Positions 9,301-19,447 are shown, counted from the first letter of the stretch. The stretch is DNA of 64,000 bases from Halobacterium wangiae (GCF_021249345.1 NZ_CP089588.1:1736001-1800000); one strand, 5' to 3'. Notes: generated from the sequence alone by a model not told the origin. Numbers and translations: made by a program.

Positions 9301-9382
9301 GTACCCGAGAGGAACTGTCGCGCGGCAAAAACGGTTTCCCTTCGTCGGAACGACCAAACCGTCGGAAACCGTACGTGTGGAC

Positions 9383-9922
9383 ATGGCTCGGCGCTTGTTT
9401 GCTGTGCTCGTCCTCGCACTCCTCGCGGCGGTCGCCCTCGTCTACGTCGGATTCTCGCCGGACACGCAGGCGGAGGTGACCGTCAGGGACGGCGGCAACC
9501 AGACGACCCACGACGGGACCACCACCCAGAACGCCAGCGACGAGGGGAACGCCTCGGTGCAGGTGGCCGACGACGGCGGGCAGACCCTCGGTAACGTCTC
9601 CGTCCGGATCGCCGACGACCCACAGGAGCGCTACACCGGACTGAGCGAGACGGAGTCACTCGGCCCGAACGAGGGGATGCTGTTCGTCTACGCCCAGGCG
9701 GGCGAGCGCACGTACGTGATGCGGTCGATGGACTTCCCCATCGACATCGTGTTCGTCGACGCGAACGGCACTATCACCGAGATCTACCACGCGCCCGTCG
9801 AGGCGGACAACCAGAACCTCACGGAGTACACCGGCTACGGGAAGTGGGTGCTGGAGGTGCCGTACAACTGGACGGTCGAGCACAACGTGACGGTCGGCGA
9901 CCGGATCGCCGTCGAGCGCTGA
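9383..9922 (+). CDS. DUF192 family protein, membrane-anchored
   Basis: A 179-residue protein with an N-terminal hydrophobic anchor (MARRLFAVLVLALLAAVALVYVGF), a Thr/Asn-rich linker (about 30-65), and a DUF192 domain to the end. Family hallmarks are YTGLSETESLGPNEGMLFVY, YVMRSMDFPIDIVFVDANG and the closing GKWVLEVPYNW. The domain should lie outside the membrane. An in-frame GTG two codons upstream (9377) is an alternative start. The function of DUF192 is not established. Transcribed alone, away from the tRNA. Confidence 0.85.
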   Translation: MARRLFAVLVLALLAAVALVYVGFSPDTQAEVTVRDGGNQTTHDGTTTQNASDEGNASVQVADDGGQTLGNVSVRIADDPQERYTGLSETESLGPNEGMLFVYAQAGERTYVMRSMDFPIDIVFVDANGTITEIYHAPVEADNQNLTEYTGYGKWVLEVPYNWTVEHNVTVGDRIAVER

Positions 9923-9977
9923 CGGTGTTTCGGTTCGTAGGAAAGTCTTTTTGCAGACGGTTACTTCTCCTCAGAGG

Positions 9978-11891
9978 ATGAGTACCGCCACAGAAGACGA
10001 CGACCCCTTCGAAGACCAGCGGGAGAAGGTCGACAACGCGATGTACCGCCTGTTCGACGAGTACGGGCGGGACAACTGGTTCGCGGCGCTCGTCGGCGTC
10101 CTGGCCAGCATCCTCGCTCGCGTGCTCGACCTCGTCCCCGCGATCATGCTGGGGTACGCCGTCGACGCCCTGACCGGGGGCCAGACGTTCCTCCCGTTCC
10201 TCCCGGAATCTATCCGTCCCCCGACGCGCGAGATGGAGCTCTACTGGACCGTCGCCATCATCTCCGGTGCGTTCCTCGTCGGTGCGGGCTTCCACTGGCT
10301 GCGCAACTGGGGCTGGAACTCCTTCTCCCAGCACATCCAGCACGCCGTCCGGACGGACACGTACAACAAGATGCAGCGCCTGAACATGGACTTCTTCGCC
10401 ACGAAGCAGACCGGCGAGATGATGTCCATCCTCTCGAACGACGTCAACCGCCTCGAGCGCTTCCTCAACGACGGGATGAACTCCGTCTTCCGGCTCTCCG
10501 TGATGGTGGTGGCCATCGGTGTCGTACTGTTCTACTACAACTGGCAGCTCGCACTGATCACGATGCTGCCGGTGCCGGTCATCGCGTGGTTCACGTACAA
10601 GTTCGTGAAGGCCATCCAGCCGCAGTACGCCGACGTCCGCTCCTCCGTGGGTCGCCTGAACTCCCGCCTGGAGAACAACCTCGGCGGCATCCAGGTCATC
10701 AAGACCTCGAACACGGAGTCCTACGAGACCGACCGCGTCGACGACGTCTCCCAGGGCTACTTCGACGCGAACTGGGGCGCCATCACCATCCGCATCAAGT
10801 TCTTCCCGGCGCTGCGCATCATCTCCGGCGTCGGCTTCGTCCTCACCTTCCTAGCCGGCGGCTACTGGGTGCTCGTCGGCCCGCCGCCGTTCATGTCCGG
10901 GTCGCTGTCGGCAGGTGAGTTCGTCGTGTTCATCCAGTTGAGCCAGCAGTTCGTCTGGCCGATGGCGCAGTTTGGCCAGATCATCAACATGTACCAGCGA
11001 GCGCGCGCCTCCAGCGAGCGCATCTTCGGGCTGATGAACGAGCCCTCGCGCATCGAGGAGAACCCGGGCGCCGACGAACTCACCGTCACCGACGGCGACG
11101 TGGTGTACGACGACGTCACCTTCGGCTACGACGAGGAGGCCATCGTCGAGGACGTCGACTTCGCCGTCGAGGGTGGCGAGACGCTCGCGCTCGTCGGGCC
11201 GACGGGCGCCGGGAAGTCCACGGTGCTCAAACTCCTGCTCCGGATGTACGACGTCGACGAGGGGGAGATCCGCATCGACGGCGAGGACATCTCCGACGTG
11301 ACGCTGCCGAGTCTCCGCCAGCACATCGGCTACGTCAGCCAGGACACGTTCCTGTTCTACGGCACCGTCATGGAGAACATCAAGTACGGCACGTTCGACG
11401 CCGACGACGAGGACGTCGTCGCGGCCGCGAAGGCCGCCGAGGCCCACGAGTTCATCCAGAACCTCCCGGAGGGCTACGACACGAAGGTCGGCGAGCGCGG
11501 CGTGAAACTCTCGGGCGGCCAACGCCAGCGCATCGACATCGCGCGAGCCATCCTCAAGGACCCCGAGATCCTCATCCTCGACGAGGCCACCAGCGACGTC
11601 GACACGGAGACGGAGATGCTCATCCAGCGCTCTCTCGACCGCCTCACCGAGGACCGCACGACGTTCGCCATCGCCCACCGCCTCTCGACCATCAAGGACG
11701 CCGAACAGATCGTCGTCCTCGAGGACGGCCGAGTCGTCGAGCGCGGCACCCACGAGGACCTCCTCGCCGAGCAGGGCCTCTACGCGAACCTCTGGGGCGT
11801 GCAGGCCGGCGAGATCGAGGAACTCCCCGACGAGTTCATCGAGCGCGCCGCCGAACGCCAGGCCCACGTCGAGGAAGAAGTCGACGACTGA
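9978..11891 (+). CDS. ABC exporter, fused membrane and ATPase domains
   Basis: A 637-residue half-transporter of the MsbA/lipid-multidrug exporter type. Residues about 15-330 form the six-helix ABC transmembrane domain. The nucleotide-binding domain follows, with Walker A GPTGAGKS near residue 406, Q-loop YVSQDTFLF, signature LSGGQ near 511, Walker B ILILDEATS and the H-loop AIAHRLSTI. The C-terminus is acidic. It should work as a homodimer, exporting a lipid, drug or peptide that cannot be named. The ATG at 9978 is preferred over an in-frame TTG at 9951 because homology begins after it. Confidence 0.93.
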   Translation: MSTATEDDDPFEDQREKVDNAMYRLFDEYGRDNWFAALVGVLASILARVLDLVPAIMLGYAVDALTGGQTFLPFLPESIRPPTREMELYWTVAIISGAFLVGAGFHWLRNWGWNSFSQHIQHAVRTDTYNKMQRLNMDFFATKQTGEMMSILSNDVNRLERFLNDGMNSVFRLSVMVVAIGVVLFYYNWQLALITMLPVPVIAWFTYKFVKAIQPQYADVRSSVGRLNSRLENNLGGIQVIKTSNTESYETDRVDDVSQGYFDANWGAITIRIKFFPALRIISGVGFVLTFLAGGYWVLVGPPPFMSGSLSAGEFVVFIQLSQQFVWPMAQFGQIINMYQRARASSERIFGLMNEPSRIEENPGADELTVTDGDVVYDDVTFGYDEEAIVEDVDFAVEGGETLALVGPTGAGKSTVLKLLLRMYDVDEGEIRIDGEDISDVTLPSLRQHIGYVSQDTFLFYGTVMENIKYGTFDADDEDVVAAAKAAEAHEFIQNLPEGYDTKVGERGVKLSGGQRQRIDIARAILKDPEILILDEATSDVDTETEMLIQRSLDRLTEDRTTFAIAHRLSTIKDAEQIVVLEDGRVVERGTHEDLLAEQGLYANLWGVQAGEIEELPDEFIERAAERQAHVEEEVDD

Positions 11892-11927
11892 CGCGGTCTA
11901 CTTTTACCGTTCCTCTCGCGTTCGCGC

Positions 11928-12704
11928 ATGACAGCCTACTTGCCGGTGGCCTGCGTACGCCGACGCATGCGACTCGCGGACGCGACGTGGACTGACGCCG
12001 ACGCGGCGGCGACGGACCTCGCGGTCCTCCCGGTCGGCAGCACCGAACAGCACGGCCCGCACGCACCCCTGGGTACCGACGCGATCACCGCCGAGACCGT
12101 CGCCGAGGCTGCCGCAGACGCCTACGACGGCGAGGTCGTGGTCGCGCCCGCTCTTCCAGTGGGCGTCTCCGAGGAGCACCGCCAGTTCACGGGCACGCTG
12201 TGGCTCCAGCCTGACACCTTCCGCGCGAACGTCCGCGAGGTCGTCGCCAGCCTCGCGAGCCACGGCTGGGACCGCGTCGTCGTCGTCAACGGCCACGGCG
12301 GGAACGTCCCGGCGCTCGGCGAGGTCACGTCGACCATCACGCGCCACGACGACGCGTACGCGGTGCCGTTCACGTGGTTCGACGCAGTCGGCGACCACGC
12401 CGCGGACATGGGGCACGCCGGCCCCCTCGAGACGGCGTTCCTCCGGCACACCGACCCCGAACTCGTGCGCGAGGGCCGCGTCGAGGCGGCCCGCGAGGGC
12501 GCCAGCGACGGCTGGGGGGACTGGGTATCGTACGCGAACCTCGCTCACGACGTCGCGGAGTTCACGGAGAACGGCGTGGTCGGCGACCCCGCCGGGGGCG
12601 ACGCTGCTCGCGGCGAGGAACTGCTCTCGCTGGCGACCGCAGCGCTCTGTGAACTACTCGCCGCGGTCGCGGACCGGGACGTCACGCGGCCACCCCACAG
12701 ATAG
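11928..12704 (+). CDS. Creatininase family protein
   Basis: A 258-residue creatininase-fold protein. The metal-site motifs are GSTEQHGPHAPLGTD (near 30-48), PVGVSEEH, and VVVNGHGGN (near 119-127), plus an AGPLETA segment with GHAG. The fold includes creatinine amidohydrolase, FAPy deformylase (ArfB) and MftE, so the substrate cannot be named. A TATA-like CTTTTAC at 11901-11907 fits leaderless start at this ATG. The family-like N-terminus MRLADATW, 13 codons downstream at 11967, is the other candidate start. The next gene converges on it, 3 bases away. Confidence 0.85.
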   Translation: MTAYLPVACVRRRMRLADATWTDADAAATDLAVLPVGSTEQHGPHAPLGTDAITAETVAEAAADAYDGEVVVAPALPVGVSEEHRQFTGTLWLQPDTFRANVREVVASLASHGWDRVVVVNGHGGNVPALGEVTSTITRHDDAYAVPFTWFDAVGDHAADMGHAGPLETAFLRHTDPELVREGRVEAAREGASDGWGDWVSYANLAHDVAEFTENGVVGDPAGGDAARGEELLSLATAALCELLAAVADRDVTRPPHR

Positions 12705-12707
12705 CGG

Positions 12708-15062
12708 TTAGTTCGGCTCGACGATCGCGTCCTCGCGCAGCGCCTCGTCTAGGTTCGCCAGGCCTTCCCCGGCGAACCAGTTCAGCAGGTCTGTCACCTC
12801 CCTGGGCCCGCTCACGACGTACGGCGCGGCCGTGGCGTCCCGGTCGGACCCGACGGCGACCGCGACGCCGTCACCGCCGAGCACCTCGAAGGCGGCCTCG
12901 TCGGTCGTGTCGTCACCGATGTACACCGTCAGCCACTGCTCGTCCTCGGGGGTGTACCGCTCGCGCAGCAGTTCGACGGTGGCACCCTTCCCCCAGTCGA
13001 CGTCCGGGCGGAGTTCCACGATCTGCTTGCCCTCCGTGACTCGAAGCGCGTCGTCGGGGTCGTGGTCCGCGAGCGCGGTCTCGACGACCTCCCGGACCGC
13101 CTCGCCGTCGCAGTCGGCCTGCCGGTAGTGTACCGTCGCGGTCACCTCCTTGTCCTCGACGAAGACGCCGTCGTCGTCGCCGAACGCCTCCTCGACGGCC
13201 TCGCAGACCGCCGGGAGCACCTCCTGGACCTGGTGTGCGACGGAGTGCACGGACCGCTCGTCGCCGTCGTGGAGTTCGAGGCCGTGGTTGCCCGCGTAGT
13301 AGGCGTCCTCGACGGCCGCCCGCTCGCGGACGTCCTCGACCGCGCGCCCGCTGACCACCGCCACCGCCGCACGCGGGTGGGCCGCGAGCGACTCCAGTGC
13401 CTCCTGCGCCCGGTCGCGGATCGCCGCGGCGTCCGGGTCGTCGACGATGTCGGCGACCGTCCCGTCGAAGTCCGTCATCACGAACAGGCCGTCCGCTAGC
13501 CGGAGATTGTCCGCCAGCCACTGCTTGCGGCCCCAGACGGACACCGGCGAGGACTGCCAACTCGGCGTCCCCTCCTCGGGCTGCTCGTCGCGGTCGACCG
13601 GGATGCCCGTGAACTGGTCGTCCACCCAGGCGTCGTTGTCCTCGCTGTGGACGCGCCGGCGGAGCGCCCGCATCCGCCGCTTCCGCGTCCGCTCGGGCAT
13701 CGAGAGCGCGGCCTCGATGGTCGTCGCGAACTCCTCGGTGTCGTTGGGGTTGACGACGAGCGCGGCGTCGCCCAGCGACTCGACGGCGCCCGCGAACTCC
13801 GAGAGCACGAGCACGCCGTCGTCGTCCAGCTGGGAGGCGACGTACTCCTTGGCGACGAGGTTCATCCCGTCGCGGAGCGGGCTCACGAGCGCGACGTCAG
13901 CGTGGCGGTACAGCGCCGTCAGCCCCGCCCGCGAGTAGTGGTCCTTGGTGTACACCACGGGCGTCCACGACTCTGTAGCGAAGCGGTCGTTGATCTCGCG
14001 GACGCGGCGCTCGACCTCGTCCTGGAGCTGCTGGTACTCGTCGATCTGCGTCCGGGACTCGCTGCCCTTCTGGACGTACGTGAGTTCGCCGCGGCGGTCC
14101 GGACGGTGCTCCCAGAGCCACTCCAGAGCGTCGAGGCGCTGGAGGATGCCCTTCGTGTAGTCGAGGCGGTCGACGCCGACGGCGACCTGCTCGCCGAGGT
14201 CGTACTCCGCGGAGAACCTCTCCCAGAGCTCCTCGATCTCCTCGGCGCCCGCGCGCTCGGCGTGCACGTCCGCGTCGACGCCCAGCGGGTGGCTCTGCAC
14301 CCGCGTCGTGTGGCCCTCGTACGTGACCAGCCCGGCGTCCACGTCGACGGTCGCGTCGTCGAACACCTCGGCGACGCACTCGCAGAACGACTCGCAGTAC
14401 GTCTCGCTGTGGAAGCCGAGCAGGTCGTTCGCGAGCAGTCCCTCGAGTATCTCGCGGTGCTCGGGACACGAACGGAACGTCTCCCACGCTGGCCACGGGA
14501 TGTGCCAGAACTGCGTGAGGAACGCGTTCGGGAGCTGTTCGCGAACCAGACGGGGCGCCAGCGCGAGGTGGTAGTCCTGGAACCAGACGACCGGGTCGTC
14601 GTCCTCGGCGCACGTGACGATGGCGTCCGCGAACGTCTCGTTGACCTGCCGGTAGTAGTCCCAGAACTCGTTGTCGAAGGACGCCCGCGTCGGCATGCCG
14701 TGACAGAGCGGCCACAGCACCTGGTTGCTGTAGCCGTAGTAGTAGCCGTCGAGCTCCCGGTCGCTGAGGTGGAGACGCTGGATCGTGTACGACGGGTCCT
14801 CGGGCGGGACCCGGACGCGGCCGCGGTCGTCGGCCACGTCGAAGTCGGCGTCACCGCTCCCCCACGCGACCCACGTGCCCGAGAGTTCCTGCATGATGGG
14901 GTCGAGCGCCGCGGTGAGGCCGCCCGCCGGCTGGGACACCGTCACCTCGTCGCCGTCGTAGCTGTGCGTGTACGGCTCGCGATTCGACGCGACAAGTAGT
15001 TCTCGGCCCTCGAGTGCGTCCACGACGGGGCTCTCGCTGTCCGACTCCTGGCGTTCGGTCAC
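12708..15062 (-). CDS. otsA-otsB: Trehalose-6-phosphate synthase/phosphatase fusion
   Basis: A 784-residue bifunctional protein. Residues about 20-490 are a GT20 glycosyltransferase: [58 protein letters not shown] and [14 protein letters not shown]. From about 525 a HAD-type phosphatase follows, with DFDGTVADI near residue 530, [17 protein letters not shown] and [10 protein letters not shown]. It makes trehalose 6-phosphate from UDP/ADP-glucose and glucose 6-phosphate, then dephosphorylates it, giving the compatible solute trehalose. The start is GTG at 15062; an ATG six bases upstream is out of frame. Confidence 0.95.
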   Translation of the reverse strand: MTERQESDSESPVVDALEGRELLVASNREPYTHSYDGDEVTVSQPAGGLTAALDPIMQELSGTWVAWGSGDADFDVADDRGRVRVPPEDPSYTIQRLHLSDRELDGYYYGYSNQVLWPLCHGMPTRASFDNEFWDYYRQVNETFADAIVTCAEDDDPVVWFQDYHLALAPRLVREQLPNAFLTQFWHIPWPAWETFRSCPEHREILEGLLANDLLGFHSETYCESFCECVAEVFDDATVDVDAGLVTYEGHTTRVQSHPLGVDADVHAERAGAEEIEELWERFSAEYDLGEQVAVGVDRLDYTKGILQRLDALEWLWEHRPDRRGELTYVQKGSESRTQIDEYQQLQDEVERRVREINDRFATESWTPVVYTKDHYSRAGLTALYRHADVALVSPLRDGMNLVAKEYVASQLDDDGVLVLSEFAGAVESLGDAALVVNPNDTEEFATTIEAALSMPERTRKRRMRALRRRVHSEDNDAWVDDQFTGIPVDRDEQPEEGTPSWQSSPVSVWGRKQWLADNLRLADGLFVMTDFDGTVADIVDDPDAAAIRDRAQEALESLAAHPRAAVAVVSGRAVEDVRERAAVEDAYYAGNHGLELHDGDERSVHSVAHQVQEVLPAVCEAVEEAFGDDDGVFVEDKEVTATVHYRQADCDGEAVREVVETALADHDPDDALRVTEGKQIVELRPDVDWGKGATVELLRERYTPEDEQWLTVYIGDDTTDEAAFEVLGGDGVAVAVGSDRDATAAPYVVSGPREVTDLLNWFAGEGLANLDEALREDAIVEPN

Positions 15063-15399
15063 AGTGCATCGACCCCGTTAGGGGCCCGCTCGAGTACGGT
15101 TCCGCTGCAGTCGATTCCCTGCCAATCGACGGGGCTCCACGCCCGTATGTTGCCTGCCATGGGCTTCGGCGATGTAGACGGGCGTGAGCCGGATAAGATG
15201 ACGAGTCCATTTCACCGAATTCACTGCCGTAAGCCCCTGATATCGGCGTTTAAGCTCAGGCTACGTCGCGTAGTTTAGCCGCCGACTACCGCTCGACACG
15301 CATCCCCCGGAGCGCTCGGACCCGGACGGTCGTTCGTCGCGCTCGGGACGGGTGTCGACGCGCTACCCGCTCGACGGCGGAGCGAAAGGAGAGCCTAGG
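15063..15399. other. Intergenic stretch upstream of the trehalose gene
   Basis: About 340 bases without a convincing gene. It holds the upstream region of the minus-strand trehalose gene and the 3' flank of the next minus-strand gene. A GGGGCCCCTAACGGGG-like imperfect palindrome on the minus strand near 15075-15090 is the only visible structure. I see no clear TATA box. Confidence 0.5.
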
Positions 15400-15816
15400 T
15401 CAGTCGTCGCCGTCCTCCTCGGCGCCCGCGTGGGCCTCGTCGAGTGCGGAGCGGAGTTCGGGCACCGTCGCTGCGAGTTCGCCAACCTGGTCGCGGGCCG
15501 TCTCCAGGTCCGCGAGCACGTCCTCGACGGCCGCCAGGTCGGCCTCCAGGTCGTCGGCGTCCTCGAACGCGTCGGCGCGCTCGCCGACGACGAACGCCTT
15601 CTTCGCGTCCCGCAAGTGGCCCTCGACGTCGTCGACGGCGAGCGCCGAGCGGAGCGCGTTCAGCACGCCGAGGGTGTTGTCCGCCTCCACGTCCCAGATG
15701 TCGTCCCCGGCGGGCAGTTCCGCGCGGGCGGCATCGAGGTGTTCCTCCACGTCGGCCCGCATCTCCTCGGCCGCCTCCCCGAACAGTTCGTCGTCGTCGA
15801 GTGATGACTGGCTCAT
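15400..15816 (-). CDS. Conserved haloarchaeal protein (DUF5790-like)
   Basis: A 138-residue acidic, mostly alpha-helical protein beginning MSQSSLDDDELFGEAAEEMRAD, with a heptad-like pattern of Leu/Val and Asp/Glu through the second half (ADLAAVEDVLADLETARDQVGELA) that suggests a coiled coil. I recall this family as DUF5790 in haloarchaea, but that assignment is from memory and not certain. No catalytic motif, signal peptide or membrane segment. Function unknown. Confidence 0.75.
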   Translation of the reverse strand: MSQSSLDDDELFGEAAEEMRADVEEHLDAARAELPAGDDIWDVEADNTLGVLNALRSALAVDDVEGHLRDAKKAFVVGERADAFEDADDLEADLAAVEDVLADLETARDQVGELAATVPELRSALDEAHAGAEEDGDD

Positions 15817-15876
15817 GGCTTCGAGTTCGCCTGCACGGAATTTAAAGGCCCGCCCCAGACTGAAGGTGAAATCCGC

Positions 15877-16203
15877 CTACGAGACGCTCGCGAGTTCCAT
15901 CAGCGGGTAGCCGTCGACCATCGCCATCTCCGCGACCACCTCGCGGCCCTCGTAGGCGACGACGATCTCGACCTCCATGTACTCGCCCGTCAGTTCCGTG
16001 TAGCCGTGTTCGGTGTCGAGTCGCTCCGCTACGATGTCGACGGTGACGGACTCGCAGAACGGCTGGTTCTCGATGGACTCCTCGATGGCCGTCTCGAGAC
16101 TCGAGGCGCTCGCCGGACTCACCGGCGTCCCCGCGAACTGATGGTAGAGCGTCCCGAACTTGATGCCCGCCTCGAAACACGCCTGCTCCGCGTCGGTTGC
16201 CAT
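15877..16203 (-). CDS. mptD: Dihydroneopterin aldolase, archaeal MptD family
   Basis: A 108-residue protein of the DUF381/MptD family. The conserved N-terminal segment is FEAGIKFGTLYHQFAGTPVS. It ends in ...VVAYEGREVVAEMAMVDGYPLMELASV, which matches the family length and closing motif. MptD cleaves 7,8-dihydroneopterin to 6-hydroxymethyl-7,8-dihydropterin, in the methanopterin/folate branch of pterin synthesis. In haloarchaea it would feed folate. Standalone gene on the minus strand. Confidence 0.8.
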   Translation of the reverse strand: MATDAEQACFEAGIKFGTLYHQFAGTPVSPASASSLETAIEESIENQPFCESVTVDIVAERLDTEHGYTELTGEYMEVEIVVAYEGREVVAEMAMVDGYPLMELASVS

Positions 16204-16415
16204 ACCGACTCCTGCGTGCGGCCGGGGCTAAGAACTGTCGTCTGCCGCGGTGTCGGTGACGGGTGGGAGCCGGCGAGCCAGCGAATCGCGCACGCTGGCG
16301 TCGGTTCGCTGGCCGTGGACCCGCCGGTCGAGTCGTGTGGCACTAGTGAGTGCGTAGACAGGTGTACGCGGCGAACCGCACGATTCATTGCCCGGTGGCC
16401 GCGACCCTCAAACGA

Positions 16416-17183
16416 ATGGACGACCCGGTCCTCCTCACTGGCGCCTCGGGCCGCGTCGGGCAGGCCATCCTCGGCGGCATCGGCGACGACTACGACTGGC
16501 GGCTGCTCGACCGGGAGCCGCCGACGGGCGACCCCGGACACGACTACGTCGTCGCCGACGTCACCGACGAGGACGCCGTTCGCGACGCCGTCGAGGGCGT
16601 CGGCGCCGTAGTTCACCTCGCGGGCGACCCCCGACCGGAGGCGCCCTGGGAGAGCGTGCTCCGGAACAACATCGACGGCACGAAGACCATCCTCGACGCG
16701 GCCGTCGACGCCGGCGTCGAGAAGTTCGTGTTCGCGTCCTCGAACCACGCCGTCGGCCACTACGAGACCGCCCGGAAGCCCGACCTCTACCGTCGCGACG
16801 ACGACTTCCGCCTCGACGGCACCGAACTCCCGCGTCCGAGCAACCTCTACGGCGTCTCGAAGGCGACCGGCGAGACGCTGGGCCGGTTCTACTTCGACGA
16901 GTACGACCTCTCGTTCGTCGCGGTCCGCATCGGCAACCTCACCGAGGGCCACCCGCCGATCAACTACGAGCGCGGGCAGGCGATGTGGCTCTCCTACCGG
17001 GACTGCGCGCACCTCTTCGAGTGCTGTATCACCGCGGACTACGACTACGAGGTGGTGTACGGCATCTCGGACAACGACCGCAAGTACTACAGCCTGGAGC
17101 GCGCTCGCGAGGTGCTGGACTACGACCCCCAGGACAACTCCGCGGAGTGGAACGACGACGAGCTGGTCTCCGAAGACGACTGA
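16416..17183 (+). CDS. azf: NAD-dependent epimerase/dehydrogenase, Azf-like (glucose-6-phosphate dehydrogenase)
   Basis: A 255-residue extended short-chain dehydrogenase. The Rossmann nucleotide site is LLTGASGRVGQAIL at residues 5-18. The acidic LLDREPP after the second strand favours NAD. The catalytic region has FASSNHAVGHYE and SNLYGVSKATGE with the YxxxK pair. The sequence closely resembles what I recall of haloarchaeal Azf, the NAD-dependent glucose-6-phosphate dehydrogenase; a nucleoside-sugar epimerase role cannot be excluded. ATG at 16416 is chosen because the Rossmann motif begins four residues later; an upstream in-frame start would add an unlikely basic tail. Confidence 0.75.
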   Translation: MDDPVLLTGASGRVGQAILGGIGDDYDWRLLDREPPTGDPGHDYVVADVTDEDAVRDAVEGVGAVVHLAGDPRPEAPWESVLRNNIDGTKTILDAAVDAGVEKFVFASSNHAVGHYETARKPDLYRRDDDFRLDGTELPRPSNLYGVSKATGETLGRFYFDEYDLSFVAVRIGNLTEGHPPINYERGQAMWLSYRDCAHLFECCITADYDYEVVYGISDNDRKYYSLERAREVLDYDPQDNSAEWNDDELVSEDD

Positions 17184-17278
17184 GGCCGCTCCCGAACCAG
17201 GAGGTGACTGGTTCCAACGGGACGCGACGTATCGCCGAGACGAACTATTTTTGTCTCTGCTCTCGACTCCTGGACTGT

Positions 17279-17488
17279 ATGGACGACGCTGCCCTCCAGC
17301 ACCGACTCTCCGGCATCGAGCGGCGCCAGCGCCTGATACTCGTCCTGCTCGTCGTCCCCTACCTCGTCGGTTTCGCCTACCTCGTCGGCGTCTGGGTCGC
17401 GGGCGCGCTCTACACCGTGGTTGGTCTCCTCCTGTTCGCAGCGGCCGTCGTCCTTCGCAGACGGCGGCCGGACACGACGGCCCAGTAG
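17279..17488 (+). CDS. Small two-helix membrane protein
   Basis: A 69-residue protein: a charged N-terminus (MDDAALQHRLSGIERRQRL), two hydrophobic helices (about 20-40 and 43-60) and an Arg-rich tail (LRRRRPDT). A CTATTTTT box at 17245-17252, 27-34 bases before the ATG, supports a leaderless transcript and the start. No family recognised. It lies between the Azf-like gene and htpX. Confidence 0.7.
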   Translation: MDDAALQHRLSGIERRQRLILVLLVVPYLVGFAYLVGVWVAGALYTVVGLLLFAAAVVLRRRRPDTTAQ

Positions 17489-17666
17489 GTGGACCTCGGT
17501 AGTCGTCCTCCACGGACTTGCCTCCGTCTCGCATCCCCAGAGGCCACCGACAAACTGTCCGGGAGGAAACACGTGTCTCTCGGTCGTCCCCACTGGGTGC
17601 GACGCAGTCGCGGAATCCGTGACGCGAGCGCGAATAGACTGCGCGAGACGCGATACCACGGAGATG

Positions 17667-17673
17667 GATTTAT
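17667..17673 (+). promoter_or_regulatory. TATA box of htpX
   Basis: TTTATAA at 17667-17673 lies 26-32 bases before the htpX ATG, in otherwise GC-rich DNA. This is the spacing expected for a leaderless haloarchaeal promoter. Confidence 0.65.
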
Positions 17674-17698
17674 AAGACCGAGACCGTAACCCTCACCC

Positions 17699-18535
17699 AT
17701 GAAACATCCCGGATTGAAGCTACGGATGGTACTCGTCGGTTCCATCCTCTTCGCGTTCTACTCGCTGGCGATCGCGGTGGCGTGGGCCATGTTCGGCCAG
17801 AACAACACCATCCTCGCCATCGCCATCCTCGGCAGCGTCGTGCTCGTCGGCTTCCAGTACAAGGTCGGCAAGTGGGCCGCGTTACGGAGCGTCGGCGCCG
17901 AAGACATGCCCGAACAGCAGTACGCCCAGATCCACCAGTTCGTCGAGGGCGTCTCCCGCGACATGGGCATGGAGAAGCCGCGGCTGATGATCGCCAACAT
18001 GGGCGTGCCGAACGCGTTCGCGGTCGGCCGCCGCGGTAACGGCACCGTCGTCGTCTCCCGCGAACTCATCCAGATTCTCGACCGCGAGGAACTCAATGGC
18101 GTGCTCGCCCACGAACTCGCGCACATCGACAACCGCGACGTCGTCATGATGGTGCTCGGCCAGGGTATCGCGTCCGTCGTCGGTATCATCGCTCAGTACG
18201 TCGTGCTGTTCACGGGCGACAACGACCTGGCGGACTTCTTCCTCGCCATCGTCGTCGGTAACCTCGTGCAGTTCTTCGTGATGCTGTTCGTGCTCGCCAT
18301 CTCCCGCTACCGCGAGTACGTCGCCGACTCCGACGCCAAGGGCGTCATCGGCCGTGGCGACCCGCTCGCCCGCGCCCTCGAGAAGATCCAGCAGGGCAAC
18401 CAGCGCTCCCAGAACGACCGCCTCGACGAGAACGTGAGCGCACTCTGCATCTTCGGCAGCAGCAAGGGCGTGCTCGCGAAACTCGTCTCCACGCACCCGC
18501 CCGTCGAGGAGCGCATCCGCCGCCTCCGCTCGTAG
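17699..18535 (+). CDS. htpX: HtpX-type zinc metalloprotease (M48)
   Basis: A 278-residue membrane protease. Two N-terminal helices are followed by the M48 zinc motif HELAH (in NGVLAHELAHIDNRDVVMM, near residue 138), then two further helices (about 160-205), and the third ligand Glu in YREYVADSDAK. It ends with HPPVEERIRRLRS, the family closing motif. It degrades misfolded membrane proteins at the cytoplasmic face. Length is typical. The next small gene starts directly after its stop. Confidence 0.95.
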   Translation: MKHPGLKLRMVLVGSILFAFYSLAIAVAWAMFGQNNTILAIAILGSVVLVGFQYKVGKWAALRSVGAEDMPEQQYAQIHQFVEGVSRDMGMEKPRLMIANMGVPNAFAVGRRGNGTVVVSRELIQILDREELNGVLAHELAHIDNRDVVMMVLGQGIASVVGIIAQYVVLFTGDNDLADFFLAIVVGNLVQFFVMLFVLAISRYREYVADSDAKGVIGRGDPLARALEKIQQGNQRSQNDRLDENVSALCIFGSSKGVLAKLVSTHPPVEERIRRLRS

Positions 18536-18775
18536 ATGGCGGGCGTCCGCGAACTCCTCGCGGTCGCGCTGGGGGTCGTCCTCGGGGTCGGCCTACTCGC
18601 CGCCCCCAAGGCAGCGATTCGACTCTCCGTGTTCATGGGTCCGCACCGACGGCGCCGCCACGGCGAGTACGGCGGCGAAGACGACATCCCCACGACGTGG
18701 GTGTACGTCGTCCGCGCGCTCGGCGTCGCCTGCATCGCCATCGCCGGCGTCATCGCCTACCAGACGTTCGCGTAG
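18536..18775 (+). CDS. Small membrane protein downstream of htpX
   Basis: A 79-residue protein with two hydrophobic helices (about 5-28 and 56-78) joined by a basic/His-rich loop (MGPHRRRRHGEYGG). The ATG directly follows the htpX stop codon (TAGATG), so it is co-translated with the protease. No family or catalytic motif recognised. A role in membrane quality control is only suggested by the operon. Confidence 0.75.
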   Translation: MAGVRELLAVALGVVLGVGLLAAPKAAIRLSVFMGPHRRRRHGEYGGEDDIPTTWVYVVRALGVACIAIAGVIAYQTFA

Positions 18776-18787
18776 TCCGCGAAGAAC

Positions 18788-19399
18788 TCAGTCGAACAGT
18801 CCCGAGACGTCTGCTTCTCGACGCCGCCTGCGCTGGACGTGCTGGCCAAGTCGCGTCGCGATCAGCGCGCGCTGGGCGTCCTCGGTGAGGAAGTCACAGA
18901 GCAGCACGCCGAACTCGTTCAACTCGCCGTCTGCGAGTCCGCGCTCGGCGTACCGCGCGGCGTCCTCGAACGTCGCCTCGTCGTAACCCAGTTCCTCGCC
19001 GAGTACGGCCGCTGCGGCGACCGCGGACGGCGCGCCGAGGGAATCGAGTTCGAGCGCGGCGCCGTCGAGTTCGAGGCGCTGGACGGGCGCGCGTTCGACG
19101 AGTTCCGGGTCCGCTCCGAGCGCGTCGAGGTACTCCCGAACGGCGTCGACGTTGACGCCGCGGTAGTCCCCCGGCAGGTCCGCGAGGTAGCCCGCGCTGC
19201 TCTCACAGAGACCGACGGCGCCCGCCCAGTTCCGCTCGCGAGCGTGGTGGACGGCCGCCGTGAACTGGATGAGGCCGTGGAGCAGTCGCTCGTCCGGGCC
19301 GTCCTCGAGTTCCAGCCACTCGTCCTCCCAGGCGTCGTGGGCGGCGTGGTAGTAGCCCGCGTTGTGAATCGCGATTCCCGCGCGGAGCGCCGCGTCCAT
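18788..19399 (-). CDS. DUF309 domain protein
   Basis: A 203-residue protein. The N-terminal half holds the DUF309 signature, AIHNAGYYHAAHDAWEDEWLELEDGPDERLLHGLIQFTAAVHHA, whose His and Glu pattern (HxxHDxWE) is characteristic. The C-terminal half is acidic and ends with a basic RRRREADVSGLFD tail. The family is widespread and of unknown function. It converges with the htpX pair and is followed, on the same strand upstream, by the MFS gene. Confidence 0.8.
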   Translation of the reverse strand: MDAALRAGIAIHNAGYYHAAHDAWEDEWLELEDGPDERLLHGLIQFTAAVHHARERNWAGAVGLCESSAGYLADLPGDYRGVNVDAVREYLDALGADPELVERAPVQRLELDGAALELDSLGAPSAVAAAAVLGEELGYDEATFEDAARYAERGLADGELNEFGVLLCDFLTEDAQRALIATRLGQHVQRRRRREADVSGLFD

Positions 19400-19447
19400 G
19401 GGCAGGGTTGCGCGTCGACCCGCAAAAGCGTCCCGTCCGACAACTCG